Assembly (NCBI GenBank): GCA_963682025.1
Contig: OY821519.1
Coordinates: 99,762,585-99,826,584 of the forward strand
DNA length: 64,000 bases
Direction of reading: 5' to 3'
DNA from: Cordilura impudica
Taxonomy: Eukaryota > Arthropoda > Insecta > Diptera > Scathophagidae
In this document: in pieces, positions 1 through 10,565 of the stretch
Layout: each line of letters opens with the position of its first letter
Position numbering within the stretch: the stretch's first letter is position 1
Made by a program: the position numbers and the translations under genes
Notes under the pieces: generated by a model
Told to the model about the DNA's origin: nothing
Seen by the model: the letters and a program-made list of their open reading frames with translations, nothing else
Database searches by the model: none

Positions 1-170
1 AATAAAAATATTTTACAGATTTTGCTCAAATTTGGTTTATATATGTTTTTGTGAAAAATAAGTGACTTTACTAAATATTGTCCCAATCAGTCCATTTTTC
101 GACCTAGTTCCCATATAAAAATTGTATCCGCTATGAACTTATTCATATCGGCAAGTAACAAAATTTAAAC
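1..170 (-). mobile_element. Degenerate piece of the GTCY-microsatellite repeat family
   Basis: The sequence is a diverged reverse-strand copy of the segment that in better copies (e.g. 59850-60010) reads caaatttt..tttgtatat..actttacca..ccatttt..gacctagt.cccatat. It covers only the middle of the unit and runs off the window edge. It has no coding potential. Confidence 0.6.
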
Positions 171-750
171 AATGCCAAAAATAAATTTGTAATCTACTTC
201 CAAATGCAAAAAGAATAACCATATTTTAAAGATATCCTTAAATTGCAAATATCTTAGAAAAGCCCATTTTTAATTTGTTTTAAACTTTTTTTTTATCAAA
301 TTACTCAATGATTCAGCTACAAACTATAAAAATTTTAAGTTGGGTAGGGATAATTTTTTCATAATTTATTTAAAAAATTTGATACATTTCCCATATAAAA
401 TATATATATTCTTTTTTATTTAAAAAATTAGTAATTTTGTTTATTAAGGGTTTCATTATATAAAACGAAACGTAATATAGCGATACAAATTTGTATAAAA
501 ATTTTAAAGCTTTGAAATGAATTTTAAAATTTTTTCATATAAATATCTAAGAAATTTTTTTCCTGATTTTCGATATTGTTTCTTTCTATAAAAGGTCTAC
601 GTATCCATATTGAGTATATATCAACATCGTTTCTTTAGGATTATATGTACAAATACTGGTTTAAAAACCATTTAACATTTGCAATTCGGACATAATTTAT
701 TTTTGTTTTAACTAGAAATATAATATTTTGAAATTAATTTGTTATGTAAA
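171..750. other. AT-rich intergenic stretch, no gene seen
   Basis: Very AT-rich with long T and A runs. No sustained reading frame, RNA gene or clear repeat boundary was recognised before the Helitron 5' end at 751. Confidence 0.6.
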
Positions 751-1043
751 TCTATAATATTAATAGGCTAGGCGATTTCTTGATACCGATATTTTGTTCT
801 ACCGTTTTATATCGATTTTGACCAAACGTATATTATTTGAAACGTATTTCTTTTTTGGTGTTCAGCAGATTTACAGATTTTTTAATTTTTTTTCTTTATT
901 TTGAGTAAATTGCATTTAAAGTTGCTAGTAAACAAAAACATAAAATTATACATATATGTACTATGTGTTTATTTATTAAATTTGTTAATGAGTTTATATT
1001 CATTCACAATAATAACACTACTCAACAAAATGAAAAAAATTTC

Positions 1044-1131
1044 ATGTACTCCGGATGCGATAATTTTTTCTGTGTAGATAACCTTGACATGAGCTCGAAA
1101 AACGCAATAAAAAAATTTTTTTTTCGTTTGG

Positions 1132-1163
<32 letters not shown>

Positions 1164-4100
1164 AAAAATTTTTTTTTGGTTAATTTGTTTCGTCCAGCAT
1201 AACTCGGGAACCACTAGCCCGATTTAATTGAATTAAATTGTAAAAAATTTAAAATTACAATTCCCTTAATCTGTTTATATATTGTTTTCCTATACAAGCA
1301 ACAGTTTCCAAGTTAAAAATGAATATATAAAGGAAAAAACTTATTTTTGCCTAAAGATTTAAATTTTTTTTTTTTAAAAATCCATAAAAAATCCCAAATG
1401 AAAAAAAATGTCAAATCTTATTACTTTTACGTCAAGATACATAACCTATGAGCAAAATAAGAGAAAGATCATGAAAATCGATGCACGCGTTTCGCTTTTA
1501 TTCGCAATTGAGTAAAGGTATGAATTTAAAAAATTTGCTCGACATATGCACAACTTTGTCTATGGTAAGGTTTTTTCTTTTTTATTACAAAAAAAATTAA
1601 AATTTGTTGGGTGACAAAAATATATGACTTTAAATTAAAAAACAATTCGATATATGTACAAGAAATTATCCTAAGGATATCAACATTAATTAATTATAAA
1701 AAAGTTTTAAAAAAAAATATCTAAACACAAAAATAAAAACCTTCAAATTAAAAATAATTATGTGCTTTTGTCTTTCTTTTATATTGTTGTGGGTCTGTTT
1801 CTCTTATTAGGAACCAGATATAGTCCCCCATCATAGCTTCGTTCCAAAATCCTTGGTATCGGTGCTCAATTTCTTTCATTTGCTGATGAAAACGCTCACC
1901 ATGCTCGTCACTCACATCGCCCAGGTTGTCCGGAAAGAAGTCCAAGTGCGAGTGTAGAAAATGTATCTTAAGCGACATATTTGCTCCAATTTTTTTTATA
2001 ATTTTGGAGTAGTTGTTCGACGATCTCTCTGTAATTTGAGCTTTTGTTGTTTCCAAGAAATCCGGAAACAATTTGCCGAAATGAGTTCCAAGCTGCAGCT
2101 TCATTTGGTGATAAAATGTGTTCAAACTGTTGGTCTTGCAACAACTTTTTAATTTGCGGACCGTCGAAAACGCCTTCCTTAATCTTTGCCGATGAAAGGT
2201 GAGGAAAAATGGTTTTTAAATAGGCGAACGCTTCGCCATCTTTGTTGATAGCTTTCACGAAGTTTTTTATGAGTCCGAGCTTTATGTGAAGAGGTGGGAG
2301 AAAAACATTTTCCTTTTTTATGAGTGGTGTATATTTCACGTTGTCGCTGCCGGGGATGAAGTTAACTCTTTCTGTCCAACTCCTCCTGGTGTAATGATGT
2401 TGACGATCGCGGCTGTCCCAAAGGCAGAGAAAACAACAGTACTTTGTGAATCCACCTTGTAATCCACAAAGGATACCGATAACCTTAAGGTCGGCACAAA
2501 CTTTCCAATCGTGTTTCTCATAGTTAAGGCACTTTAGTAGATTGTCCATGACTTCGTATGTTTCCTTGGTGTCAACGGCATGAGCAATTGGAATCGAAGG
2601 TTTCTTGTTGCCGTTGTGCAGTAAAATTGCTTTAAGGCTCTGCTTGTTGCTGTCGATGAAAAGACGCCACTCTCCTGGATCGTAAGAGTACCCGAGTTCA
2701 CCAAATAATCCGGGAATGTCCTTACAAAAACAGATGTTGTCTTTTTTTGTGTAGTACCTTGCGTATGGTTCATGACGCTTCCTGTAGATTGTTGTCACCA
2801 CACCAGGAGCCAAGAAACCGAACTGTTTCATGCGCGATGCATGCAACTCTGCATCTTCCTTGGAGAGTTTCAATTCTCTAACCCAATCGTTCAGTTCTGC
2901 TTGGGAACATAAGCGTTGACCTCCATGCAATGTATATGTTGACTCGCATTCTGATGTGGTTCCTACTGTCTCCGGATCTGATGATGGATGTATCGCCTCA
3001 TTATTAGATGCCCATCTTGAAACGGGCGGTTGCGGGTCCACTGGTTCTTTGGAAAATGGCACTGGAAAATTCACTGTTGAAACAGCAGCGTAAGTCCATC
3101 GTATATTTTTTCCCACGCCTGTTTTTTTGCTAAGACAGAAGTAGCAATCTGTTGCATGGCAAAGCGGAGCTCTCCAAAGCATTGGCATGATGATTCTCGG
3201 CTGTCGTCTGAAAGAATTGCAATAATAAGTTATATATGTTCTTGAATTTCGTAATCTACACTTACCTTGAGTCACTTAGCTGTACGTAGCACCTTGGACA
3301 TAGAGCACTTGGTGTCCACCGCTCATCTATGTTTGAGACCTTTAAATTGAAGCTCTCTTCAAATGAATCTCTCAATTTAGGTGAAAAATAACGCTTGTTT
3401 TTTCCACAAACGTATTCTCCGCACATGTAACAAAAATTACTTGGATTGGTATTGCATTCAAATACTCGCGAACGTTTGCTCATTTTAACTATCGCGTTCG
3501 TCGACACTTGTTGAATGAGTAAAATCGATCAATGAAGACCTATTTGTACTGTGTATTGTTTAGTATTTTACTGACAGGTACTTATAAATGGGTGTATATT
3601 TTTTTACGGTGGCTACATACCTGTTTCACCATGTGTGAGTCTTAAATTTTCCGAATAAATGTGGGTTGCATTTATGTAAAAAAATCATACAGGTAGTCAC
3701 CGGAAAACCCAAATAAGTAAAAAAGTCCCCTTTCCTTTTTTCCTTTTAATTGTTCACGCACATTTATTACCGTTTATTACTTTGCTTACGCAATCATAAA
3801 AATTAAATAACCCTTTGTTTATTCCGTTTTGTTAATTCTGAGAATCATAAAAAAAAAGAAAAAACCTTACCATAGACAAAGTTGTGCATATGTCGAGCAA
3901 ATTTTTTAAATTCATACCTTTACTCAATTGCGAATAAAAGCGAAACGCGTGCATCGATTTTCATGATCTTTCTCTTATTTTGCTCATAGGTTATGTATCT
4001 TTACGTAAAAGTAATAAGATTTGAAATTTTTTTTCATTTGGGATTTTTTATGGATTTTAAAAAAAAAAAAAATTTAAATTTTTAGGCAAAAATAAGTTTT

Positions 4101-4385
4101 TTCCTTTATATATTCATTTTTAACTTGGAAAATGTTGCTTGTATAGGAAAACAATATATAAACAGATTAAGGGAATTGTAATTTTAAATTTTTTACAATT
4201 TAATTCAATTAAATCGGGCTAGTGGTTCCCGAGTTATGCCGGACGAAACAAATTAACCAAAAAAAAATTTTTAAAATTTAAAAAAAAAAAAAAAAAAACC
4301 AAACGAAAAAAAAATTTTTTATTGCGTTTTTCGAGCTCATGTCAAGGTTATCTACACAGAAAAAATTATCGCATCCCGAGTACAT
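1044..4385 (-). mobile_element. DNA transposon with ~530-bp terminal inverted repeats (unclassified family)
   Basis: Positions about 1044-1580 reappear as the reverse complement at about 3858-4385, including the segment around the ACGCGTTTCGC and GCTCGACATATGCAC motifs, with few mismatches. The outermost shared bases are ATGTACTC. No convincing target duplication was found, so the exact ends are uncertain by a few bases. The interior holds one minus-strand two-exon transposase-like gene. The element sits inside a Helitron-like copy (751-4484), so it is the younger insertion. The unusually long inverted repeats are nearly identical to each other, which also suggests a fairly recent insertion. 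Confidence 0.85.
1748..3507 (-). pseudogene. Transposase-like protein of the long-TIR element, spliced, one frameshift
   Basis: Exon 1 (3507-3266) encodes an N-terminal region with paired cysteines (CYMCGEYVC, then CPRC) typical of a zinc-binding module. A 58-bp intron (3265-3208; GTAAGT donor, TTTCAG acceptor) joins it in frame to exon 2, which starts RQPRIIMP and runs to the stop near 1748, about 566 residues in all. The reading frame shifts once at a run of eight T (A on the coding strand) near 1988-1996. Downstream the frame continues with HSHLDFFPDNLG and SDEHGERFHQ, a motif block I know from a widespread but poorly named arthropod/cnidarian repeat protein. The same block occurs at 25871-26110 here. 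I cannot assign it to a named transposase superfamily. The single lesion in a homopolymer means the gene could be functional elsewhere or be an assembly error. Confidence 0.7.
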
Positions 4386-4484
4386 TTTGACTGTTGACTA
4401 GTGTAATAAGCCAAAAAAGTGTTGGTTTGTGAATTGGCTAAGTTGAGAAATAACGTTACCTAGAAATTGCACTCGAATTTCGAC

Positions 4485-4970
4485 AAATTGAACTTAAGAC
4501 AAATTGAACTTGGTATAATGAAAATTATTCCATTTTAACATTACAAACGGTTAAATATTATTAAACTTTTGTTTTTGGTCTTTGTCTTAAACTATGGCTA
4601 AATTTATTTCTTCTATATGATATTTATCTTTAGATATATACGAGTATAAGATAAATTTTAAACATATTCTCTGGTCCACTTATACAGTGTTTCTGGTTTA
4701 TTACTAACAAGGTTATTGTTTTGAAGACAAGCTCTCTTTGTAAACCTTTTCAACGTGCCCCCAAGTCCATCCAAAACATTTTTGATATGAGCTGTTGCAA
4801 TAAAAATAAGAGAAATGGGTCATTTTCAAAAAAATTTAACTTTGAACTTTAACAACTTTTTTTTTAATTATATGTTCCGCAATAATTTTACACTTCAGTT
4901 ATAGCCAAGACTCTGAACTTTATTATGGTATAAATGTTATAATGTTTTTGTAATGGTATAATGAACTAAA
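4485..4970. other. Intergenic AT-rich stretch, nothing recognised
   Basis: No coding frame or repeat boundary was recognised between the Helitron remnant and the first CCACTCTGTTAC motif near 4978. Confidence 0.5.
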
Positions 4971-5436
4971 TATTTTGTCCACTCTGTTACATGATTAAAC
5001 TTTGTTTTCCTGTGTAAATTATTCAGTTGGATTTAAGTTTTTCGATTTTATATCTTTGCAAATACTGTATACCCTTTATACACATAAAAAATTTTTACAA
5101 AAATTCTTATATTTGATGTTTTTTAATGATATTACAGTGCCTTGTTACAAATTATAGAATAATACTTGATGAAAATTTATTAGGTTTAATTCAAAAAATA
5201 TTATTTTTATGTGTCAAACTAATATCACAGTTTCTAAAATAATAGAAGGTAACGTTGGCTTCACATTATTTAAGTTATTTTATTCTGGAATGCAAAAAAT
5301 TTTTAATGTAACAGAGTAGACAATTATATTTTCTTAGTAAAATATCAACAGGGTTATATAGTATAAATGACTAAAAACACCCTTTGTATATACACCCTAA
5401 TATTGTATTTTTCATATTAGAGGATTTACATTAAAT

Positions 5437-5784
5437 TTAAGCTTTCTGAAATATATCTACATAATCTAAAAACTCATAATACAAACGACCCCCTTGCGTC
5501 TTGCATATGGCTTCGGGAAGGACTTTTGTTATTTGTTCTGTGTATATACGAAACATCATTTTCATCAACTCGGAACAATTTCCACAGTCCTTAATAGTTT
5601 TTAAGCACATCACTTTAACTTCCTTATCATCATCCATCTTTTCCTGAGTAACTACAACATACTTGTACTTCAAATTAGACGTAGCTCCATTAAATGCAGC
5701 CAACATATATTTCCCAAGTTTTATGTTATTAGGTGAAACTTTCTGTATAAGTACATCATGTTTTACTTCACACTTTTCATTCAT
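5437..5784 (-). pseudogene. 115-residue frame, possible C-terminal fragment of a transposon protein
   Basis: The frame is open for 115 codons from an ATG. It contains a lysine/aspartate-rich stretch (EKMDDDKEVKVMCLK), then LPEAICKTQGGRLYYEF. The pattern of a small beta-rich segment followed by LP..-GGR-Y is reminiscent of the extreme C-termini of several arthropod transposon proteins, but I cannot name the family. It lies between inverted CCACTCTGTTAC motifs, which favours a mobile-element origin over a host gene. No upstream exon was recognised. Confidence 0.3.
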
Positions 5785-6059
5785 GGATGCTCCATTTAAG
5801 TCCTTTTATTCTTTGGGCTATGTAAGTAGCGCATTGCCTGTTGTCGCCATCTGGTGAACGGACAATGCTCCTTTAAGAGCAGGAATTTTATTTTATTTTA
5901 TTATAATTTCACGTTCATGATGTCTTTAACTATGTAAAAAAGGCATTAGCATCTATATATCACCCCCACAAGATATAATTCTGTCTGCCATCCTCTCCCT
6001 TTCCATGGCCCGACTCAAAAAAAGTCCATGTGCACCACTGAAATTGAAATTTTTCCACA

Positions 6060-6395
6060 TCTATAATATTAATAGGCTAGGCGATTTTTTGTTACCGATG
6101 TAACTTTTACAGTTTTACCCCGATTTTGACAAAAAATTAATCATTTGAAAGGTATTTCTTTTTAGCTATTACCCTGATTTACAGATTTTCATCGTCTGGA
6201 ATATTTTTTTGGAGTTATGATCGTTTAAAGTTGCTACTAACACATATATAAAATTATACAATGCTATGTGTGTGTTTATTAGATTTGTTAATGCGTTGAG
6301 TTTGTTTTCTTCATTTAAAATAAGGGTCTTTATTAAATGAAAAAATAAAATTCCCTAGAATTTGCACTTGAATTTCGAGTGCTGGAATCTGCTAA
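6060..6395 (+). mobile_element. Non-autonomous Helitron-like element, copy 2, complete
   Basis: This is the reference copy for the family. It begins TCTATAATATTAATAGGC directly after an A (6059). It ends with an imperfect hairpin (CACTTGAATTTCGAGTG), a short spacer and CTAA, directly before a T (6396). The 5' TC, 3' hairpin plus CTRR, insertion between A and T, and lack of inverted repeats or target duplication are Helitron characters. It is 336 bp long and non-coding. Confidence 0.85.
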
Positions 6396-6940
6396 TGTTT
6401 ATTAAATAGATAGAAATTTTTCTTGTTTGTACTGGTTGAATGGTCCATCTGAAATAAAGTGAGCTATTTTTATCTTGTAATCATCTCTTATCATTTTTAA
6501 TACTGGTCTCTATTGGCATTGTCTAAAAAATTATATTTGATATCTGAATGTTATATTAAATCTACATAACACTCTTAAAAGTAGAAACATAAATTATTAT
6601 TGTAAAATACTTTTTAGTAAAAGAATTAGCATGTTTGTTACAAATTATCCACTCTGTTACAATACTGGTCCACTCTGTTACACAAAATTTACTAATTACA
6701 TTTAAGTCATCTGTAGACGTAAAAGCCATCTTAAATTTTTTTCTGCAATATCCAATCCAATATAGGTGACCAAGTAAACATGAGCCCTTTAGAGAGTTCA
6801 GTACTGTTGCCAACTTTAATATAATTTAATTATTTATATTTCAAACTCCATGTAACAGAGTGGACTTTTAGAGCTGACTTAAATGTTGGACACATCTATA
6901 AAAATCTCTATCTCTAAAAGTAAAAATAAATTTAAAAATA

Positions 6941-7560
6941 ACAAGTAAGAAATTATAGTCGATCTAGACCGACTATACGATACCCTATACCATGGTTTAG
7001 AGACCCTATCTCTTCGGTCCAACTAATTCGATACAGAAAATAAGCATAAACCAAATTTGAGTGGCATTATTATTAATTTTTTTGGCTGCAGATATGAAAA
7101 AGTTCATATCAGATGTAATTTCTATATGGGGACTAGGTCGAAATATAAACCGATCCTGATCATATTTGGTAAAGTCACTTATATTTTGAAAAAATAAATA
7201 CAAATCAAATTTGAAACAAATCTGTGCAATATTTTTGTTTTTTGATAGATATAGTGAAGATCGGGAAGCAGCTTTATATGGGGCCTATGACTAAGAATTG
7301 TCCTATAGGGACTATTTTTGGACTACTGATTAATGGATATAATAAACACATACAAACCCAATTTTACTTAGATCTACATGATAATTTGGATCTTATGGCA
7401 ATTTATGTCGATTTCATAGGGGTCATTTGTATGGGGACTAGGTGTGAACATGGACCGAATTTCACCAATTTCAATAGCGTTCTTCCTATGGCCGATAGAA
7501 GCTTATATACCACATTTCATCAAAACATATTCATATTTACCCATAATAAAAAAAAGTGTT
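6941..7560 (+). mobile_element. GTCY-type repeat copy, 3' part lost
   Basis: The copy starts with ACAAGTAAGAAATTATAGTC and an imperfect version of the palindrome found in better copies, followed by ACGATACCCTATACCA. It follows the family consensus to about 7555, where the segment normally leading to the GACG microsatellite diverges. It has no microsatellite and no CCACATAGTGG end. It is non-coding; short frames in it are accidental. Confidence 0.8.
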
Positions 7561-9060
7561 CAAACTCTCGGTCGCACCCACTAGTTTTGGGCCAATCAAA
7601 AAACGTTTAGAGTGTCTTTATATGGGCAAATGTATTAATTTTTTTCAGATTTTACGAGAATTTCGTTCTGTAGTTTAATTTTTCCCACATATTGTTATAT
7701 AACTCGGGATCAGTTTTAAATTAGCTTTCTAAAAAACTTATAAAACTTAAAAACCGAATGAAAATTCGCCAAGAAATTGCAAATACCCCAAACCACTTTT
7801 GTGCCAAAAAAAACTAGATCATGAAATTTGATGGCATTTTTTTCAACTTTAAGAAATTAATTAAAACCAAAACTTCGTTTTAGTTTCTATATCTGTAAGT
7901 CCTTAGATATGAAGTATTGTTTTATTACCACCTTGTTAACCTACTAAGCATTGAGACCGAAAATGGAAATTTTTTTGATAAAATTTTGAAAACTCCTTTT
8001 TCAAGTTTTGAAAAATTTTCTTAAACAAAATGTAAGAAACTTGATTTAGCTCTTTAAGGTATTGTTAAATGTATGTTAATGATTAACTTTGTGAAATTTG
8101 AGGAAAATCCCTATTCTAGAATTTTTTTGGCAAGGATTTAATTTTTGCGGATTTCGAGAAAAATGGGATTTTTGTAAAATATTCTGTAATTGTACTATTT
8201 CTAAAAACTTTGTATCAAAAATGTATCACTTCTCTACTTTTAAATGTTATATTTTATTTTAATAGTTCATAGTTTCGGATAAATATAATATGACTCCATT
8301 AACCCTTTTGGAATTGGGGTCACATATGACCCCAAGCTAATAAAAGACAATTTATTCAAAAAATTCAAATATTTTGTAAGTGCTGTTGAATTTTTAGATA
8401 CAATGCTTAAAATATAATAACCAAGTGCGTTGAACTTTCGTTCCTAAAATTTGGGATAAATCCGAGAACATTAAACCCATTATTTGCCAAGGCCAACTTT
8501 GGATTTTAAGATATTTTTAAATAAAAATTACGGAGAACGAGTTTTTCTATTAAACTCGATGAAACCACTATTTCGAATATCGAAATGACCTTTGCGGGCT
8601 ATTTCACACAACGCATTATAGGAAATTTAACTCCTTTCATTGGCCAAAATTGAAAATTAAAATTAAGAAAGTAAACATCACTTTATAAAAGGTTCGGCCA
8701 AATTGACTTACTGTTACTTTATTACTTACTTTATTTTGCGTGCGATTTTTAAATGAGTTATCAAATAACTTTGTGATAGTTTCTAATAAATGTTTTCACA
8801 ATAAAACTTTACAGTTTTTGAAAATTAAAAAATGGTAAATAATGTCAAAGGAGAGTACTTTATTAATATATAGTAAAATTTTGGTGAACTCGTCTATTAG
8901 ATCGATTAAATTGGAAAAATTGAAGTGACCTTAAGACGAGCTAATTTTTATTTAGACTTACAATAAAATGATAGCACAAGATAGCCATAAAACCACAATA
9001 GTTCTCTAGGACAATCAATTACCTTCCGAATTTAATAAATTTCAGCTGCGGATAGCTGCA
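7561..9060. other. Intergenic AT-rich DNA, no gene recognised
   Basis: No long frame. A possible solitary piggyBac-like end (TTAACCCTTTTGG, near 8299) is followed by an inverted GGGGTCA..TGACCCC, but no partner end was found downstream. The remainder is low-complexity A/T sequence. Confidence 0.5.
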
Positions 9061-9061
9061 A

Positions 9062-9475
9062 AAATTAAAAAAAACGCATTTTTTCAGGTGACTACTGCGT
9101 ACCAAATTCAGAGTTATTCAATATATGGCGAGAGAAACACGACGAAGTTGACAAAGAAGCCGCTATTTATGGCCCATTCTATACATACAATGCTGACAGT
9201 GATTATTCCGAAAACGTTAAACAATTTCTAGAGGAGTTGTCACGAATATTTTTGAAGATTTTTGAAATACATCATGTTGTTTGGTTTAAAGGCAATACTT
9301 CGATAAGAAAACGTGAAACGCAATCAGCCTCCACTAAATCGAAACCTGGACGACCGAAAGTAAGTTTATGAAAGAACAAAAAGACGAGTTGCAGCGGAAA
9401 TTTCTAAAGGTCAAAATAATGAAGATGAACCCAGAGTTTTTGCTGCATCTGCATCTGCTCGTAAATGTAAGCAAT
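9062..9475 (+). pseudogene. Fragment of a Transib-type transposase (N-terminal region)
   Basis: One plus-strand frame reads GDYCVPNSELFNIWREKH, continues through FLEELSRIF and HHVVWFKGN to TKSKPGRPK and a stop. After a frame change it gives ERTKRRVAAEISK. The order (hydrophobic helix, basic linker, GRP, then S/E-R-(T/S)-K-R-R) matches the N-terminal part of the Transib protein at 23083-22589, which reads KKGRSPKP..SERSRRRKLE. From family knowledge this is the segment upstream of the first catalytic aspartate. The catalytic domain itself is not recognisable downstream. It is a diverged, truncated copy of a different lineage. Confidence 0.5.
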
Positions 9476-10357
9476 GATTTTAAAAGAGGCTGCCTTTACT
9501 CCGAATAGTATGCATTGGCTTGGAGTCCTTTAAATCGCGCCATATAAAATGTATGAATCCGATAGATTGCTTCATGCACGAAAAAATAGTTGTGTAACTA
9601 ACTTGGCAGACGTATTTAATTAAGCATTTAACAAATCAGATCCTCTTATTCCAGCCTTTCGTTGAATAAAAGCATCAAGCACCGGAAGAAATTATTGTTT
9701 TCAACAGAAGCGGTCGAATTACTGAGATCAGAGAAGCAAAATCTTATGTAAAATTTCCAAACAGACGAAGAAAATTCCGAAAGCGAAGATAAGAAATGGA
9801 GAGCAGGGGCATTTTGAGCCCATGTTTTTTTAAATATGGTTAACAATTTGGAAATCAAAAATTAAATTTTTAAAACATAACTTTCTTTGTTACTTCTTTA
9901 AATTTGAAAAATATGTTTTTACTGTTATCTTCGAAAGTTTGTTTACACTCGAAAAAAAAATTAGTAAAAAAAAACAGTTTAGAGACCCAGTCTATCAAAG
10001 ATTTTAAAAATCTTGGATCCTGGGACCTATTACCTTGGGAACCCATTTGGAACTAGTTATTAATAAATATTTCAGTTAACTTTACTAAAGTTTTTTTTTT
10101 GAGTGTATCAAAAATTTTAAGGGATGGACCCTTATGTATTTACGCTAATCTATAAAAGTTTAAATTTGTCCAGTAACGCCATCTTTTGCCAAAGGTAGAT
10201 ACTTCTCAAGTAGCCGTCGTAAAATATAATTGAAATTACTTAGTTAAGAAACAAACTCCAAATTAGTAACAGACTATCTTTAATATAATTTTTATCTTTT
10301 ATCTCTAGAACATAAAAAAACATGTAATCATTATATGGCAGTCTTTTTTACTTACAA
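9476..10357. other. Doc downstream region, nothing firm recognised
   Basis: No sustained coding frame on either strand. It lies between the Transib-like fragment and the probable 3' end of the Doc transcript. Confidence 0.5.
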
Positions 10358-10359
10358 CA

Positions 10360-10565
10360 TTTATTTATCTTTAATGCTTAATATAAACTTAATTAAATAA
10401 ATTAGTTAATAAAATAATAGCAACTATAAAATGATTTACATAAAATAAAAAAGTTTTTTTTTACAAGATTATAATTAATTATGGAAAATGCTCAGCATAT
10501 AAAAACACACACATATTAAATGATGTAGAATTGCAATGACATGTTTTTGTTTTTTTTTTTATTTC
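10360..10565 (-). other. Probable Doc 3' untranslated region with polyadenylation signals
   Basis: On the minus strand an AATAAA lies immediately after the stop codon (10563-10558) and another at 10365-10360. The intervening sequence is AT-rich and non-coding. The second signal gives a more usual 3' UTR length of roughly 200 bases. The end point is inferred. Confidence 0.4.

Larger units (their letters stand above)
751..4484 (+). mobile_element. Non-autonomous Helitron-like element, copy 1, split by a DNA transposon
   Basis: The left end reads TCTATAATATTAATAGGC after an A, the same 5' end as the uninterrupted copy at 6060-6395. The element is interrupted at 1044 and resumes after 4385 with the part ending in the GCACTCGAATTTCGA half of the 3' hairpin, after which similarity stops. 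The second half of the hairpin and the CTRR end are therefore missing. The 5' TC, the hairpin close to the 3' end and the A/T insertion context seen in other copies are Helitron hallmarks. It carries no coding capacity of its own. Confidence 0.75.
4976..6866. repeat. Region bounded by inverted TCCACTCTGTTACAT motifs, probable decayed DNA transposon
   Basis: TCCACTCTGTTACAT occurs near 4979, and its reverse complement ATGTAACAGAGTGGA near 6851. Further copies lie near 5308 (inverted, one mismatch) and twice near 6650-6675. Such repeated inverted motifs around a small minus-strand frame (5784-5437) suggest terminal or subterminal transposase-binding sites. No target duplication was identified, and a Helitron-like copy (6060-6395) has inserted inside. 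The boundaries are tentative. Confidence 0.35.

Noticed and set aside
963..1202. 79-codon frame on the plus strand
   Set aside because: It is composed of the Helitron-like repeat joined to the T-run of the transposon inverted repeat; low complexity and not conserved in the mirrored copy.
8299..8335. TTAACCCTTTTGG with nearby GGGGTCA..TGACCCC as a piggyBac element end
   Set aside because: No matching inverted end or second TTAA was found in the following kilobases, so no element could be defined.
9090..9130. A VTTAYQ-like peptide after an AG acceptor, resembling the T-box VTAYQ motif
   Set aside because: The similarity is limited to a few residues in an alternative frame. The other frame of the same DNA reads a long Transib-like fragment, and no flanking T-box sequence exists on the plus strand.
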